Assembly: GCA_003600225.1 (NCBI GenBank)
Contig: QZFT01000041.1
Coordinates: 1-64,000 of the forward strand
Source of the DNA: Pseudonocardiaceae bacterium YIM PH 21723
GTDB lineage: Bacteria > Actinomycetota > Actinomycetes > Mycobacteriales > Pseudonocardiaceae
Reading direction: 5' to 3'
DNA length: 64,000 nucleotides
Made by a program: the position numbers and the translations under genes
Notes under the pieces: model-generated
Databases searched by the model: none
What the model was told of the DNA's origin: nothing
What the model saw: only the letters and a program-made list of their open reading frames with translations
Shown: in pieces, positions 44,711 through 54,913 of the stretch
Layout of the letters: every line of letters begins with the position of its first letter
Position numbering within the stretch: the stretch's first letter is position 1

Positions 44711-45671
44711 ACGGATCCTCGACCGGGCCGGCAGGCGAGCGCAGTGACAGGGCCAGCTCGATCAGTCGCTGCTGCCCACCGAACTCCGCCAGTGCGGTGG
44801 AGGACGAGGCCACGACGGTGAGACCGTTGTTCGCGTTCGGGTCGAACAGGTTCACCCTGCCCTCCTCCACATAGGCATCGCGGTCGCCGAGCTTGGTGTC
44901 CGGCTGCCTTAGTGAGGCGCGCGGCTCCCTCGCGATCTCGATGTGCAGCATGGACTTCGAATCCGGTCCGAAGATCAACTTAACCTCGGGCGGGTCGCCC
45001 CACTGATTGCGATCCGTCGGCACGATGACACCGATCAACGGCCACTGCGGTCTGAGCAGGGTGAACGACACGCTGACCGGGATGCTCTTGCCGGTTTCCA
45101 CGCTCTCCGCGATGTGCTCGATCCTGATCCGCAGGTCGGGGAAGTCCTCGTCCACCTCGGCCACCGCCCAGGCATTCGGCGCCCATTCCCAGCTCAACGT
45201 ATGGTCGGCGGTCCACACCGCCGGGCGCCCCCGGACATCCGTCGCCGGCCCGCCGGCCGGCCGCCAGCGCGGGTCGAGCCGCTGACCCGGCGCCCGGCCC
45301 ACCGGGTAGACGGTGACCGTGCCGGCACCCGCGCCCTGTTGCCCCTTCTCCAGTCGCAGCACGGCCCGCTGCTCGAACTGCCCGGTCCGGTAGGACTCCG
45401 GCTCGAACCCGCCCGCCTTGCCGACGGAGAAGACCACCCGCAGCGGATCGAACAGGCCGACCGTGCCCGCAGGCTCGCGGTCGTCGGACAGGCCCACCGT
45501 GAGGATGGGTATGCCGACGACCGCGAGCACCCCCAGAATCACCGCGGCCAGGGTGATCCCCGCACGCCACCGCTGTCGCCGGGTACCGGCGGCGATGGCC
45601 TGGTCGATGTCCACGCGCGGCGGCCGTGGCGGTTCCCAATCACGCAACACCTCAAGCTCGGGCTTGGTCAT
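44700..45671 (-). CDS. Membrane-anchored protein, partner of the sigma factor
   Basis: 323 residues from ATG 45671. The cytoplasmic N-terminal stretch of about 40 residues (KPELEVLRDWEPPRPPRVDIDQAI) is followed by one helix (TLAAVILGVLAVVGIPILTVGL) and a large external domain. Start overlaps the sigma-factor 3' end by 20 bp, so the two are coupled. Such placement fits an anti-sigma factor or a co-regulated surface protein, but no known anti-sigma domain is recognisable. Confidence 0.75.
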   Translation of the reverse strand: MTKPELEVLRDWEPPRPPRVDIDQAIAAGTRRQRWRAGITLAAVILGVLAVVGIPILTVGLSDDREPAGTVGLFDPLRVVFSVGKAGGFEPESYRTGQFEQRAVLRLEKGQQGAGAGTVTVYPVGRAPGQRLDPRWRPAGGPATDVRGRPAVWTADHTLSWEWAPNAWAVAEVDEDFPDLRIRIEHIAESVETGKSIPVSVSFTLLRPQWPLIGVIVPTDRNQWGDPPEVKLIFGPDSKSMLHIEIAREPRASLRQPDTKLGDRDAYVEEGRVNLFDPNANNGLTVVASSSTALAEFGGQQRLIELALSLRSPAGPVEDPFSR

Positions 45672-46161
45672 GCCGTTCACCCGCCTCCAGCACCTTCCGC
45701 AGCGTGGCCAGCCCCAGTGAGGTCTGGCTCTTCACCGTGCCCTCCGAGCAGCGCATCAGCCGCGCCACCTCGCAGATGGGCAGGTCTTCCAGGAATCGCA
45801 GCACCAGTACCGCCCGTTGCCGGGGCGGCACCCTGACCAGGGCCGACCGGACCTGCTCCCGGGTTTCGATGTCCGGGCCGGGCGCGGCCGCCACCTGTGG
45901 GTCCTCGTCGAGCAGCTGCACCGAGCTCCACCGCATGCGCCGCTCGTTCAGGAAGGAGCGCACCACGATGGCGCGCACGTAGGCGTCCAGGTTGCGCGCC
46001 GACCGGGCACGGCTCCAGCTGGTGAACAACCGGGTGATGGCCGTCTGCACCACGTCATCGGCCCGATGGGCGTCGCCGCAGAGCAGGTACGCGATCCGGT
46101 GCAGCCTGGGCAGGGCACCGGTCACGTAGGCCGTGTACTGCTCGCGGTCAGCGGCACGCAC
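45652..46161 (-). CDS. ECF sigma factor, SigE-like (Pseudonocardiales type)
   Basis: 169 residues with regions 2 (LHRIAYLLCGDAHRADDVVQTAITRLF) and 4 (VPPRQRAVLVLRFLEDLPICEVA plus RLMRCSEGTVKSQTSLGLATLRK). Short, of the SigE family of actinobacterial ECF factors, which answer to stress signals. Followed, with overlap, by the membrane protein gene. Confidence 0.92.
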   Translation of the reverse strand: MRAADREQYTAYVTGALPRLHRIAYLLCGDAHRADDVVQTAITRLFTSWSRARSARNLDAYVRAIVVRSFLNERRMRWSSVQLLDEDPQVAAAPGPDIETREQVRSALVRVPPRQRAVLVLRFLEDLPICEVARLMRCSEGTVKSQTSLGLATLRKVLEAGERHDQARA

Positions 46162-46233
46162 TCATGGCTCCCCCCGTGGTCTCCCGTCACTCCGGAGACA
46201 CCGGCACCCACGATACGCGTTGTGTGTCCTACG

Positions 46234-47403
46234 TCACTTTCCGGGGAGCAGGAGCACGCGGCCGCACACGGTGAGCAACACGTCGGCGATGGCCGAGTGC
46301 CGCAGGAACGGAGTGCGCGCCGCGTCGTTGGCCAGGGTCATCGCGGCGCCCACCCGGATCCGCGCAGTCGCGTCGTCCATCCCGGGATTGGCCGCGGCCA
46401 GCAGGTGGGTCCACTCGGCGATGTAGCCGGTGATGAAGGCCCGGCCGGGATCGCCGAGGACGAGGCGCTCGTTGAGCAGCACCTGGACCAGATCGCGATG
46501 CCGCAACGCGTACTGGACGTAGTGCCCGAGGAGTTTGCGCAGCGCCTCCCGGGGCGTGGAACTGCTGGCCAGCACGAAGCTCAGCTCCAGGTGCAGTGCA
46601 CCCATCGCCCGGACCCCCGCGGTCAGCACGATCTCCCGCTTGGACGCGAAGTGGTGGTACAGGCTCGGGCCGGCGATGCCGACCGTGGCGCCGATGTCCT
46701 CGTTGCTGACCTCGGTGAACCCGTCCCTGGCGAACAGCCGCAGGGCGTTGGCGAGCAGCGCCTCCCGGCGGGACAGCGGGGCGAGGCCGGGGGATCGCTC
46801 CGGCTTCTCCCACTCCAGCCCCCGCGGAACCGGCGCGTAGATCGCCTCCACCAGGATGTCGGCCAGCAACCGGCGGTAGTCCGGGGCGGGCAGCTCGGCG
46901 TCGTGGAACGAGATGCTGCCCATCACCGACAGCGCCGCCCAGGCCATCATGCCCGCGGACACCGGACTCAGCTCCGGGCGGACCTGCTGGATCCGGCCCA
47001 GGATCTCCAGCCCGAGCGCGTCGAAGCCACCGCGCCAGACCCGCATGTTCTCCGGGGCCAGCTGCCGGGCCTCGCGTTGCAGCAGGACGCCGAGATAGCG
47101 GTGGTCGAGGGCGAAATCGGCGATGCGCAGGGCGGTGCCGTCCATGTCGGCCAGGTCCAGCGTGGGCAGCGTCGCGCGGAGTGTGACGAGGTTGTCCTCC
47201 AGCACCGCGTAGAGCAGTTCCTGCTTGCCCGCGAAGTGCCGGTACAGCGCGGACGCGCCGACACCGACCGCCTCGGCGATATCCGACATACCCACGGCGT
47301 GATACCCGCGACGCGCGAACAAATCGCTGGCAGCGGCCAGGATCTGCACTCGACGATCACGTGGCCTGCGGCGCGACGGGGCAGGGTGCACCGCACCGGT
47401 CAT
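46234..47403 (-). CDS. Double-TetR-domain regulator, copy 1
   Basis: 389 residues with two TetR units. HTH 1 is near residues 17-65 (ILAAASDLFARRGYHAVGM, SDIAEAVGVGASALYRHFAGK). HTH 2 is near 213-262 (ALLANALRLFARDGFTEVSN, EDIGATVGIAGPSLYHHFASK). Each is followed by a helical domain. A protein with two DNA-binding units could bind two half-sites as a single chain. ATG 47403 has GGAGG five to six bases upstream. The next gene is a paralogue with the same layout. A shared motif at 47450-47468 precedes it. Confidence 0.9.
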   Translation of the reverse strand: MTGAVHPAPSRRRPRDRRVQILAAASDLFARRGYHAVGMSDIAEAVGVGASALYRHFAGKQELLYAVLEDNLVTLRATLPTLDLADMDGTALRIADFALDHRYLGVLLQREARQLAPENMRVWRGGFDALGLEILGRIQQVRPELSPVSAGMMAWAALSVMGSISFHDAELPAPDYRRLLADILVEAIYAPVPRGLEWEKPERSPGLAPLSRREALLANALRLFARDGFTEVSNEDIGATVGIAGPSLYHHFASKREIVLTAGVRAMGALHLELSFVLASSSTPREALRKLLGHYVQYALRHRDLVQVLLNERLVLGDPGRAFITGYIAEWTHLLAAANPGMDDATARIRVGAAMTLANDAARTPFLRHSAIADVLLTVCGRVLLLPGK

Positions 47404-47449
47404 AGTTCCTCCACGATGAGGCATCTTGCCATCGCAATAAGTTGGCCAA

Positions 47450-47468
47450 GGATACTGCTGGTTCACTT
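47450..47468 (-). promoter_or_regulatory. Shared 19-bp upstream motif, site 1
   Basis: GGATACTGCTGGTTCACTT on the plus strand, 47-65 bp upstream of the copy-1 regulator start. It agrees at 14-15 of 19 positions with the sites at 48982 and 49083, pointing to a common operator or promoter for both regulators. Confidence 0.6.
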
Positions 47469-47721
47469 TTTGCCAAGCGAGGCTTGACATCATGGGTATT
47501 GGGAAGTCACTGTTGCGTCACAAACCTTCTTGGCGTTCTGGATGCGCCCAGGAGAGTGACTAGTCAGACCCTGCTGACCAGTACAGACGAAAGCGTGCGA
47601 CCTATGACCTGATGGCCGCTGCCGACATTCCCGTGCCCGGCAACCCGCGGCCAGTCATATCGGGGAACGGATCCAGCGCACCGTGGGCGAGACACCGTCG
47701 ACGGGATCCGATCTCCACCAA

Positions 47722-47770
47722 CCTGAGGGGCATCTCCGCGTATCTGGGTTACGCGGAGGTGCCTTTCAGG
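47722..47770. terminator. GGCATCTCCGC palindrome, copy 1
   Basis: Imperfect inverted repeat with arms CCTGAGGGGCATCTCCGCG (47722-47740) and CGCGGAGGTGCCTTTCAGG (47752-47770), loop containing ATCTGGGTT. It contains the stop codon of the copy-2 regulator gene (47766-47768) and a related palindrome lies at 49383-49425. The layout resembles the CTGAAGGACGCC palindromes of the composite repeats. Confidence 0.75.
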
Positions 47771-48938
47771 CTTTTTCAGGGAGCAGCAGGATCCGGTGGA
47801 AGACCTCGCGCAGCACCTCGGGGGTGGCGGAGTGCCGAACCCACCTGGTGCGGTGCGCGTCATGCGCGACGTTGAACGCGGCGTGCACCCTGATCTGCGC
47901 GGTCGCCAGATCCATCCTGGGATGCACCTGCTGCATCAGGTGAGTCCACTCGGCCACGTATTCCCACTTGAGCTGGCGCCCCTGGTCCCCGGTCTGCAAC
48001 CGCTCGTTGATCACCACCTGCAGCAGCTCGTGGTGCTCCAGGGCGTAGCGGATGTAGTGCGGCACCAGCCTGCGCAACGCCTCCTCGGCGGTCGAGCTGG
48101 TCCGCAGCACGTGCCCGAGGTCCATGAACAGCCAGCCCAGTGCCCGGCGGCCGGCGGTGACGATCAGGTCCTTCTTGGCCTCGAAGTGGTTGTAGATGCT
48201 CGGCCCGGAGATGCCCACGGCGGCGCCGATGTCCTCGTTGCTCACCTCGGTGAAGCCATCCTTGGCGAACAGCCGGATCGCGTGTCCGAGGAGCGCCTCG
48301 CGCCGGGATTTGGGCATCAGCCCCACCGGCTCCGGATCAGGCTCCGGCTGGAGATCCTCCGGGATCCGGGCGTCGAGGAGGTTCAGCAGCATGTCGGCGA
48401 GCAGCCGCCGGTACTCCTCGTGGGGCAGCTCGATCTCGTGGAACGAGATACTGCTCGGCACGGACAGCACCGGCCAGGTGACCATGCCGACCGAGGTGTG
48501 GCTGAGCGACGGCCGCATCGCCTGGATCCTGATGAAGGTGTCGGCCTTGAGCCGGTCGAACGCGCGGGTCAGCGCGCGCAGGTTCTCCTCGTTGAGGTGT
48601 CGCGCCTCCCGCAGCCAGAGCACGCCGAAGTGCCGGTGCTGGAGGGCGTAATCGGCGATCCGCAGCAGGGTGTCGTCGAGGTGATCGGTGTTCAGCTCCG
48701 GCATCGTCTCGTTGATCATGCCGAAGGACTCGTCGAACACCGCGCGCAGCAGTTCCTGCTTGCCGGCGAAGTGCCGGTAGAGGGCGGAGGCCCGGACGCC
48801 CACCGCCTCGGCGATCTCGGTCATGCCGACCGCGTGATAACCGCGCCGCGCGAACAGGTCGGCGGCGGCGGCCACCACCTGTGCGCGCCGATCACGCGGC
48901 CTGCGCCGTGGCGACGCGGTACGCGGTGCGCCGGTCAT
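47766..48938 (-). CDS. Double-TetR-domain regulator, copy 2
   Basis: 390 residues, same architecture as copy 1: HTH 1 (VVAAAADLFARRGYHAVGM, TEIAEAVGVRASALYRHFAGK) and HTH 2 (ALLGHAIRLFAKDGFTEVSN, EDIGAAVGISGPSIYNHFEAK). The two proteins clearly arose by duplication; non-coding flanks are related too. ATG 48938 follows GGAGGAG. It lies directly upstream of copy 1 on the same strand with a 362-bp gap. Confidence 0.9.
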   Translation of the reverse strand: MTGAPRTASPRRRPRDRRAQVVAAAADLFARRGYHAVGMTEIAEAVGVRASALYRHFAGKQELLRAVFDESFGMINETMPELNTDHLDDTLLRIADYALQHRHFGVLWLREARHLNEENLRALTRAFDRLKADTFIRIQAMRPSLSHTSVGMVTWPVLSVPSSISFHEIELPHEEYRRLLADMLLNLLDARIPEDLQPEPDPEPVGLMPKSRREALLGHAIRLFAKDGFTEVSNEDIGAAVGISGPSIYNHFEAKKDLIVTAGRRALGWLFMDLGHVLRTSSTAEEALRRLVPHYIRYALEHHELLQVVINERLQTGDQGRQLKWEYVAEWTHLMQQVHPRMDLATAQIRVHAAFNVAHDAHRTRWVRHSATPEVLREVFHRILLLPEKA

Positions 48939-48981
48939 CTCTCCTCCGTCATTACCATTTATCGTAACCGCTGCTCACAGC

Positions 48982-49000
48982 GGGTACCGGTCGTTCACTT
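48982..49000 (-). promoter_or_regulatory. Shared 19-bp upstream motif, site 2
   Basis: GGGTACCGGTCGTTCACTT on the plus strand, 44-62 bp upstream of the copy-2 start, nearly the same distance as site 1 from copy 1. Confidence 0.6.
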
Positions 49001-49082
49001 CACCGGGTTACCCCGATGAACATCGACTCCGCACAGCGGAAACCATCGGTTACACCCATTGCACTAACGCTCGATTGACGTA

Positions 49083-49101
49083 GGGTACTGGTGGTTCACT
49101 T
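49083..49101 (-). promoter_or_regulatory. Shared 19-bp upstream motif, site 3
   Basis: GGGTACTGGTGGTTCACTT on the plus strand, 145-163 bp upstream of the copy-2 start; the closest match to site 1 and site 2. Confidence 0.55.
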
Positions 49102-49382
49102 ACCTGGCCGGAACAGCGAAGACCGTGGTAGTTGCATCATCAGTTCCAATTCACGAAGCTTCTTCACGTTCACCAGAAGTGGCAGGCAGCACCGGAGCGG
49201 CCGAGACGACGCCGACCCCGAGCACGCCGTGGGCCGGCGAGGGCCCACGGCCCCACTCTCGGGATCGCAGGCTATCGCCGCTACACAGACCTGAAGACCG
49301 CCGCGCCGACATCCCCGTGCCCGGCAACCGCGGTCGAGCGTAGAGGGAGGACGGACCGCTACCCCGGTTCGCGACTCCTGAC

Positions 49383-49425
49383 GGAGGGCATCTCCGCCTA
49401 TCTGGGTTAGGCGGAGATGCTCTCC
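49383..49425. terminator. GGCATCTCCGC palindrome, copy 2
   Basis: Arms GGAGGGCATCTCCGCCTA (49383-49400) and TAGGCGGAGATGCTCTCC (49408-49425), one mismatch, loop TCTGGGT. It follows the stop of cysM (minus strand, ends 49430) and should terminate the cysM transcript. Confidence 0.8.
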
Positions 49426-49429
49426 ATTT

Positions 49430-50675
<1,246 letters not shown>

Positions 50676-50756
50676 GGTGGATTACTCCTAAAATTGAGCC
50701 GGTCTCACTGGTGAAGAACACACGGATGCCCTGGAATTAATCCTGGGCCGGGTGGA

Positions 50757-51212
50757 TCAGTGAATGTCCGGGACGTCGTCGACGCCGGTGTGGGAGAACA
50801 TGTAGGACTCCACGACCTCAACGGGCTCCTCGGTGATCACGCCGTCCACGATGCGGTACGAGCGCAGCTCGTGCACCTTCGGATCGCGCGTGGACACGAG
50901 GACGTAGTGCGCGTCCGGCTCGGAGGCGAAGGAGACGTCCGTCCGGGACGGGTACGCCTCGGTGGCCGTGTGCGAGTGGTAGATGACCACCGGGACCTCG
51001 TCCCGGTCGTCCATCTCGCGCCACACCTTGAGCTGCTCCATCGAGTCGAAGCGGTAGAAGGTCGGGGACCGTTCCGCGTTGACCATCTCGATGAAACGCT
51101 CCGGCCGGTCGGAGCCCGCTGGGCCGGCAATCACTCCACACGCCTCGTCCGGGTGATCCCGGCGGGCGTGGGCGACCATCGAGTCCACGAGGTCACGGCG
51201 AATTACCAGCAC
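50757..51212 (-). CDS. mec: JAMM-type peptidase releasing cysteine from CysO (Mec)
   Basis: 151 residues. The JAMM metal motif is in YHSHTATEAYPSRTD (HSH-x7-S-x2-D); the Glu is in EACGVI. It cuts the Cys added to the CysO tail. The gene is in order with cysO and cysM, 81 bp upstream of cysO. Confidence 0.95.
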   Translation of the reverse strand: MLVIRRDLVDSMVAHARRDHPDEACGVIAGPAGSDRPERFIEMVNAERSPTFYRFDSMEQLKVWREMDDRDEVPVVIYHSHTATEAYPSRTDVSFASEPDAHYVLVSTRDPKVHELRSYRIVDGVITEEPVEVVESYMFSHTGVDDVPDIH

Positions 51213-51302
51213 GCCGACATAGTACGACGCTACGCCGTCTTCCCCAGTGGGATGTTCACCGCAATCCCCCGAAGATCAGCCTTATGGCCGCCTGGCCCGG
51301 CT
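51213..51302. other. Intergenic region upstream of mec
   Basis: About 90 bp before composite repeat E; it should hold the mec promoter. Nothing else is recognisable. Confidence 0.3.
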
Positions 51303-51774
51303 GGCTGCGTCTGGTGGTCGGCGAAAGAGGGCTTTGGAGGAGGAGACGGGTTCGGGGCTGCGTCTTTCCTGCCTGCGTGTCGGGTGGGGGCACGCCTGTT
51401 CGAGCGCTTCTGGCCGCTGCGCGGGGCTTTTCAAGATCGTGGGCGGATTTGTCGCGTTAGATTGAGACTAATCCGCCCACGATCTTGATGGATTCGGGCG
51501 ACACGGTGCCGAAACGGTGCGACACGCCGTGTTCTCCCACGATGTGGTCGTCCACTATGGACAGTGAGTACCTGAAGGACGCCTCCGTTTACCCCAGGTA
51601 AATGAAGGCGTCCTTCAGTGCGCTCAGGTAAATGATGGCGTCCTTCAGGTCCCCCGCGGAAGCGGCCCATCCCCACCAGACCGGCGTGCCCCCACCAGAC
51701 AGCCAGGCAGCAAAGACGCAGCCCGAAACCCGCCTCCCCCTCCAAAGCCATCCTTCGACGACGGCCCAGACGCG
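51303..51774. repeat. Composite palindromic element, copy E (forward)
   Basis: About 470 bp. Outer arms as in the others. First palindrome GATCGTGGGCGG type (about 51434-51488), the CGACACGGTGCCG spacer, GTCCACTATGGAC (51550-51562) and a double CTGAAGGACGCC block (about 51572-51650). It lies between mec and the P1 peptidase gene, beginning about 90 bp from the mec start and ending 8 bp before the P1 stop. Confidence 0.85.
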
Positions 51775-51781
51775 CCAGACG

Positions 51782-52687
51782 TCAGGGGTTGGCCGCCCGA
51801 ACGGCGGCGACGATCGACCGCTGCACGACCTCGGCCGCGGCGTCGCACAGCTGGTCCAGGGCGTAGGCGTGACCCGCCTCCGGGTATCCGGCGGCCGCCA
51901 CCGGGTTGACCAGCTCCCGCGCGCCGGTGGCCAGCGCGAACAGCGTGTCGCCGTCGAACATGGAGTGCGCGGGTCGCAGTGCGCGGGCCATGCCGTCGTG
52001 TCCGACGGTGGCCAGCCTGCGGCACTCGGCCTTCGACAGCGCGGCGTCGGTGGCGATGACACCGATGGTGGTGTTCAGCTTCTGCGGCGCGCCCAGGGGC
52101 TGCCCGTCGAGGCCGACGACCTGCCCGTAGGAGTTGACCGCGAGCAGCGCGGCCACCGTCGTGCCGTCGTCCAGCACGACGCTCGCGGTGCCGATGCCGC
52201 CGCGCAGTGAGCCCGCGGTCGCTCCGGCGCCCGCGCCCACGGCTCCGGACTGCACCGGGCCGTCGGCGGCCACCGAGCAGGCCTCGTAGCCGAAGGAGGC
52301 GTCGGGCCGGTTGCCCCACTCGCTCTGCGGCAGGTCGTACAGCACCGCGGCGGGCACGATCGGCACCACTTCATGGGGCCGCACGCCCACCTGGAAGCCG
52401 AGGTTGCGCTCCCCCAGCCAGCGTACGACGCCGTCGGCGGCGGCCAGCCCGTAGACGGAGCCGCCGGACAGGCAGACGGCCTGCACGCGCTGCACCAGGT
52501 GGCTGGGGTCCAGCAGGTCGGTCTCCCGGGTCCCGGGTCCGCCGCCACGCACGTCCACCCCGGCGACCGCGCCGTCCGGCACGAGCACCACGGTGGTCCC
52601 GGTGCGCCAGCCGGTCTCGATCCGCTGGTGGTGACCGACCAGCACCCCGGGTACGTCGGTGATCGCGTCCAGCGGGCCGGCCTTCAT
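51782..52687 (-). CDS. P1 family peptidase (DmpA-like N-terminal nucleophile)
   Basis: 301 residues. Features of the P1/DmpA family: AITDVPGVLVGHH near the N-terminus, LLDPSHLVQRVQAVCLSGGS, then GAGATAGSLRGGIGTAS, where DmpA-type precursors are cut before the new N-terminal nucleophile. Such enzymes release N-terminal residues or hydrolyse beta-peptides. The M. tuberculosis counterpart by position is Rv1333. The natural substrate is unknown. Confidence 0.88.
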   Translation of the reverse strand: MKAGPLDAITDVPGVLVGHHQRIETGWRTGTTVVLVPDGAVAGVDVRGGGPGTRETDLLDPSHLVQRVQAVCLSGGSVYGLAAADGVVRWLGERNLGFQVGVRPHEVVPIVPAAVLYDLPQSEWGNRPDASFGYEACSVAADGPVQSGAVGAGAGATAGSLRGGIGTASVVLDDGTTVAALLAVNSYGQVVGLDGQPLGAPQKLNTTIGVIATDAALSKAECRRLATVGHDGMARALRPAHSMFDGDTLFALATGARELVNPVAAAGYPEAGHAYALDQLCDAAAEVVQRSIVAAVRAANP

Positions 52688-52700
52688 CGGGACAGCACCT

Positions 52701-53258
52701 TCACGCCGTCAGCGCCCCGACCAGGGAGTCCTGCATCCAGGTCAGCCACTGGTACACGTCCAGCTGCCCGGCCCGCGGGTCGTCCTCCGGCAGTTCGTCC
52801 GGGAAGTCCTCGCTGATCTCCAGCGCGGTGCCCAGCGCCAGCCGCACGTCGTTCAACGCGTACAGCCAGGACTGCGCCTCCTCCGGGGTCAGCGTGATGC
52901 GGCCGCCGAACTCCGGGCAGGTCTTCAGCACCACGTCGGCGACCTCGCTCTTGGCCTCCAGCAGCGCGGGCTCGTGCATCGAGCGCAGGGCGGCGGCCGA
53001 GTCCGCGTCCCGGCCGGCCAACTCGTAGTCCGGGTCGTGGTGGAAGTCGGGCAGCAGCCGCGCCAGCATCGGGTCCTCGGGCTTCGAGGACGGTCCGGTG
53101 CGGATGCCGGTCAGCTCGGACAGCTCGTCCTGGGGGTGATCCCGGAACCGCATGGTGAGCAGCTCTTTGATCTGATCCACCATGAACCGCACCATCTGCG
53201 CCTCATGCTGGGTCAGCTCGGTGACGATGTTCTGCCCGTCCCGCGACCAAGCCTTCAT
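52701..53258 (-). CDS. DUF2017 family protein
   Basis: 185 residues starting at ATG 53258, which overlaps the clpS stop by 4 bp. Opening [34 protein letters not shown] and ending [15 protein letters not shown] are typical of DUF2017, which nearly always sits beside clpS in actinobacteria. Function unknown; a link to adaptor-controlled proteolysis is possible. Confidence 0.9.
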   Translation of the reverse strand: MKAWSRDGQNIVTELTQHEAQMVRFMVDQIKELLTMRFRDHPQDELSELTGIRTGPSSKPEDPMLARLLPDFHHDPDYELAGRDADSAAALRSMHEPALLEAKSEVADVVLKTCPEFGGRITLTPEEAQSWLYALNDVRLALGTALEISEDFPDELPEDDPRAGQLDVYQWLTWMQDSLVGALTA

Positions 53259-53542
53259 GATTCCTTCTGCATGGTCGCCCACAGGCCCGCGGCGTGCAGC
53301 TTCGCCACATCGCCCTCCACCTTGTCCCGGTCGCCCGAGGACACGATGGCCTTGCCTTTGTGGTGCACGTCGAGCATCAGCTTCGTCGCCTGTTCTTCGC
53401 TGTATCCGAACAGCTTCTTGAACACGTACGTCACGTACGACATCAGGTTGACCGGGTCGTTCCAGACCACGGTCAACCAGGGTCGGTCGCCGACCACCAG
53501 TTCCTCGGTGATCGGTTCGACCTCTGGGGCCAGCCTGGTCAT
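53255..53542 (-). CDS. clpS: ClpS adaptor of the Clp protease
   Basis: 95 residues with the ClpS core: [20 protein letters not shown], then [26 protein letters not shown]. It binds N-degron substrates and hands them to ClpC/ClpAP. It is divergent from pncB with a 63-bp gap. Confidence 0.96.
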   Translation of the reverse strand: MTRLAPEVEPITEELVVGDRPWLTVVWNDPVNLMSYVTYVFKKLFGYSEEQATKLMLDVHHKGKAIVSSGDRDKVEGDVAKLHAAGLWATMQKES

Positions 53543-53605
53543 ACGTCAATGGTGTCATGGACGGCCACCGAACGGGCAACTCACAAGCCAGCTAGCGTTA
53601 GGAGC

Positions 53606-54913
53606 ATGGCAGAACCGATCAGCACAGCGCTGCTCACCGATCACTATGAGCTGACCATGCTGTCCGCCGCCCTGCAGGATGGCTCTGCGCAGCGCAAATG
53701 CACCTTCGAGGTGTTCGCGCGCAGGCTGCCGAAGGGCCGCCGGTACGGCGTGGTGGCCGGCATCGGACGTGTGCTGGACGCCATCCGCGAGTTCCGATTT
53801 TCCGATGAGATCATCGACCATCTGGACCGTTCAGGTGTGATCAGCACCGCTACGCGGCTCTATTTGTCCGATTATCGGTTCACCGGAGATGTCGACGGAT
53901 ACCCGGAAGGCGAGCTGTACTTCCCCGGTTCGCCGATCTTGACGGTCAACGGGACCTTCGCCGAATGCGTGGTCCTCGAGACGCTGATCCTGTCGATCCT
54001 GAACCACGACATCGCGATCGCGTCCGCCGCGTCCCGGATGGTCACCGCCGCCAAGGGCCGCCGGCTGATCGAGATGGGCAGCAGGCGCACCCACGAGCAG
54101 GCCGCGGTCGCCGCCGCGCGTGCCGCGTACCTGGCCGGCTTCGACACCACGTCGAACCTGGAGGCGGGCCGCCGCTACGGCATCCCGACCGCGGGCACCA
54201 GCGCGCACGCGTTCACCCTGCTGCACGACACCGAGCAGGAGGCGTTCACCGCCCAGGTGGACGCGCTCGGCACGACCACCACCCTGCTGGTGGACACCTA
54301 CGACATCACCGCGGGCATCAACAACGCGATCCAGGCGGCGGGCACCTGGCTGGGTGCCGTCCGGATCGATTCCGGCGACCTGGGCGTGCTGGCCCACCAG
54401 GCCAGGGCGCAACTGGACTCGCTCGGCGCCATGTCCACCCGGATCGTGGTGTCCGGCGACCTGGACGAGTACTCGATCGCCGCCCTCGCCGCCGACCCGG
54501 TGGACGCGTACGGCGTCGGCACCTCGCTGGTCACCGGCTCCGGCGCCCCCACCGCGGAGCTCGTCTACAAGCTGGTGCAGGTCGGCGACCGGCCGGTGGC
54601 CAAGCGCAGCATGTCCAACAAGGACTCGCGCGCGGGCCGCAAGGACGCGATCCGCCGCTTCAAGCCGACCGGCACCGCCGTGGAGGAGGTCGTCTACCGG
54701 GTGGACGGCCCCAAGCCCTCGCTCGGCGAGAACGACCGGCCGCTGCGGGTTCCGTTGCTGCGCGGCGGTTCCCGGGTCGGCGAGACGCAGAGCCTGGAGG
54801 ACGGCCGGCGGCGGCTGCGCGAGGCACTCGTCAGCGTGCCGTGGCAGGGCCTGGCCCTGTCCGAGGGCGACCCCGCCATCCCGACGGTCAACGCGTCGAA
54901 GGGCGACGCCTGA
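53606..54913 (+). CDS. pncB: Nicotinate phosphoribosyltransferase
   Basis: 435 residues. It joins nicotinate and PRPP in NAD salvage. Motifs: TDHYELTMLSAAL, FFARRLPKGRRYGV-like segment (here FEVFARRLPKGRRYGVV), MGSRRTHEQAAVAAARAAY and RIDSGDLGVLAHQ. ATG 53606 lies only one base after AGGAG, an unusually tight ribosome site. It overlaps pncA by one base (TGATG). Confidence 0.96.
   Translation: MAEPISTALLTDHYELTMLSAALQDGSAQRKCTFEVFARRLPKGRRYGVVAGIGRVLDAIREFRFSDEIIDHLDRSGVISTATRLYLSDYRFTGDVDGYPEGELYFPGSPILTVNGTFAECVVLETLILSILNHDIAIASAASRMVTAAKGRRLIEMGSRRTHEQAAVAAARAAYLAGFDTTSNLEAGRRYGIPTAGTSAHAFTLLHDTEQEAFTAQVDALGTTTTLLVDTYDITAGINNAIQAAGTWLGAVRIDSGDLGVLAHQARAQLDSLGAMSTRIVVSGDLDEYSIAALAADPVDAYGVGTSLVTGSGAPTAELVYKLVQVGDRPVAKRSMSNKDSRAGRKDAIRRFKPTGTAVEEVVYRVDGPKPSLGENDRPLRVPLLRGGSRVGETQSLEDGRRRLREALVSVPWQGLALSEGDPAIPTVNASKGDA

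Larger units (their letters stand above)
48939..49382. other. Intergenic region upstream of copy-2 regulator
   Basis: No convincing gene. It contains two copies of the shared 19-bp motif (48982-49000 and 49083-49101). The segment 49305-49333 matches 47621-47650 downstream of copy 1 (GCCGACATCCCCGTGCCCGG), a remnant of the duplication. The remaining parts show nothing I can identify. Confidence 0.5.

Noticed and set aside
47494-47721. Small gene between the two double-TetR regulators
   Set aside because: Only short frames without ribosome sites; the segment resembles the other intergenic flank by duplication.
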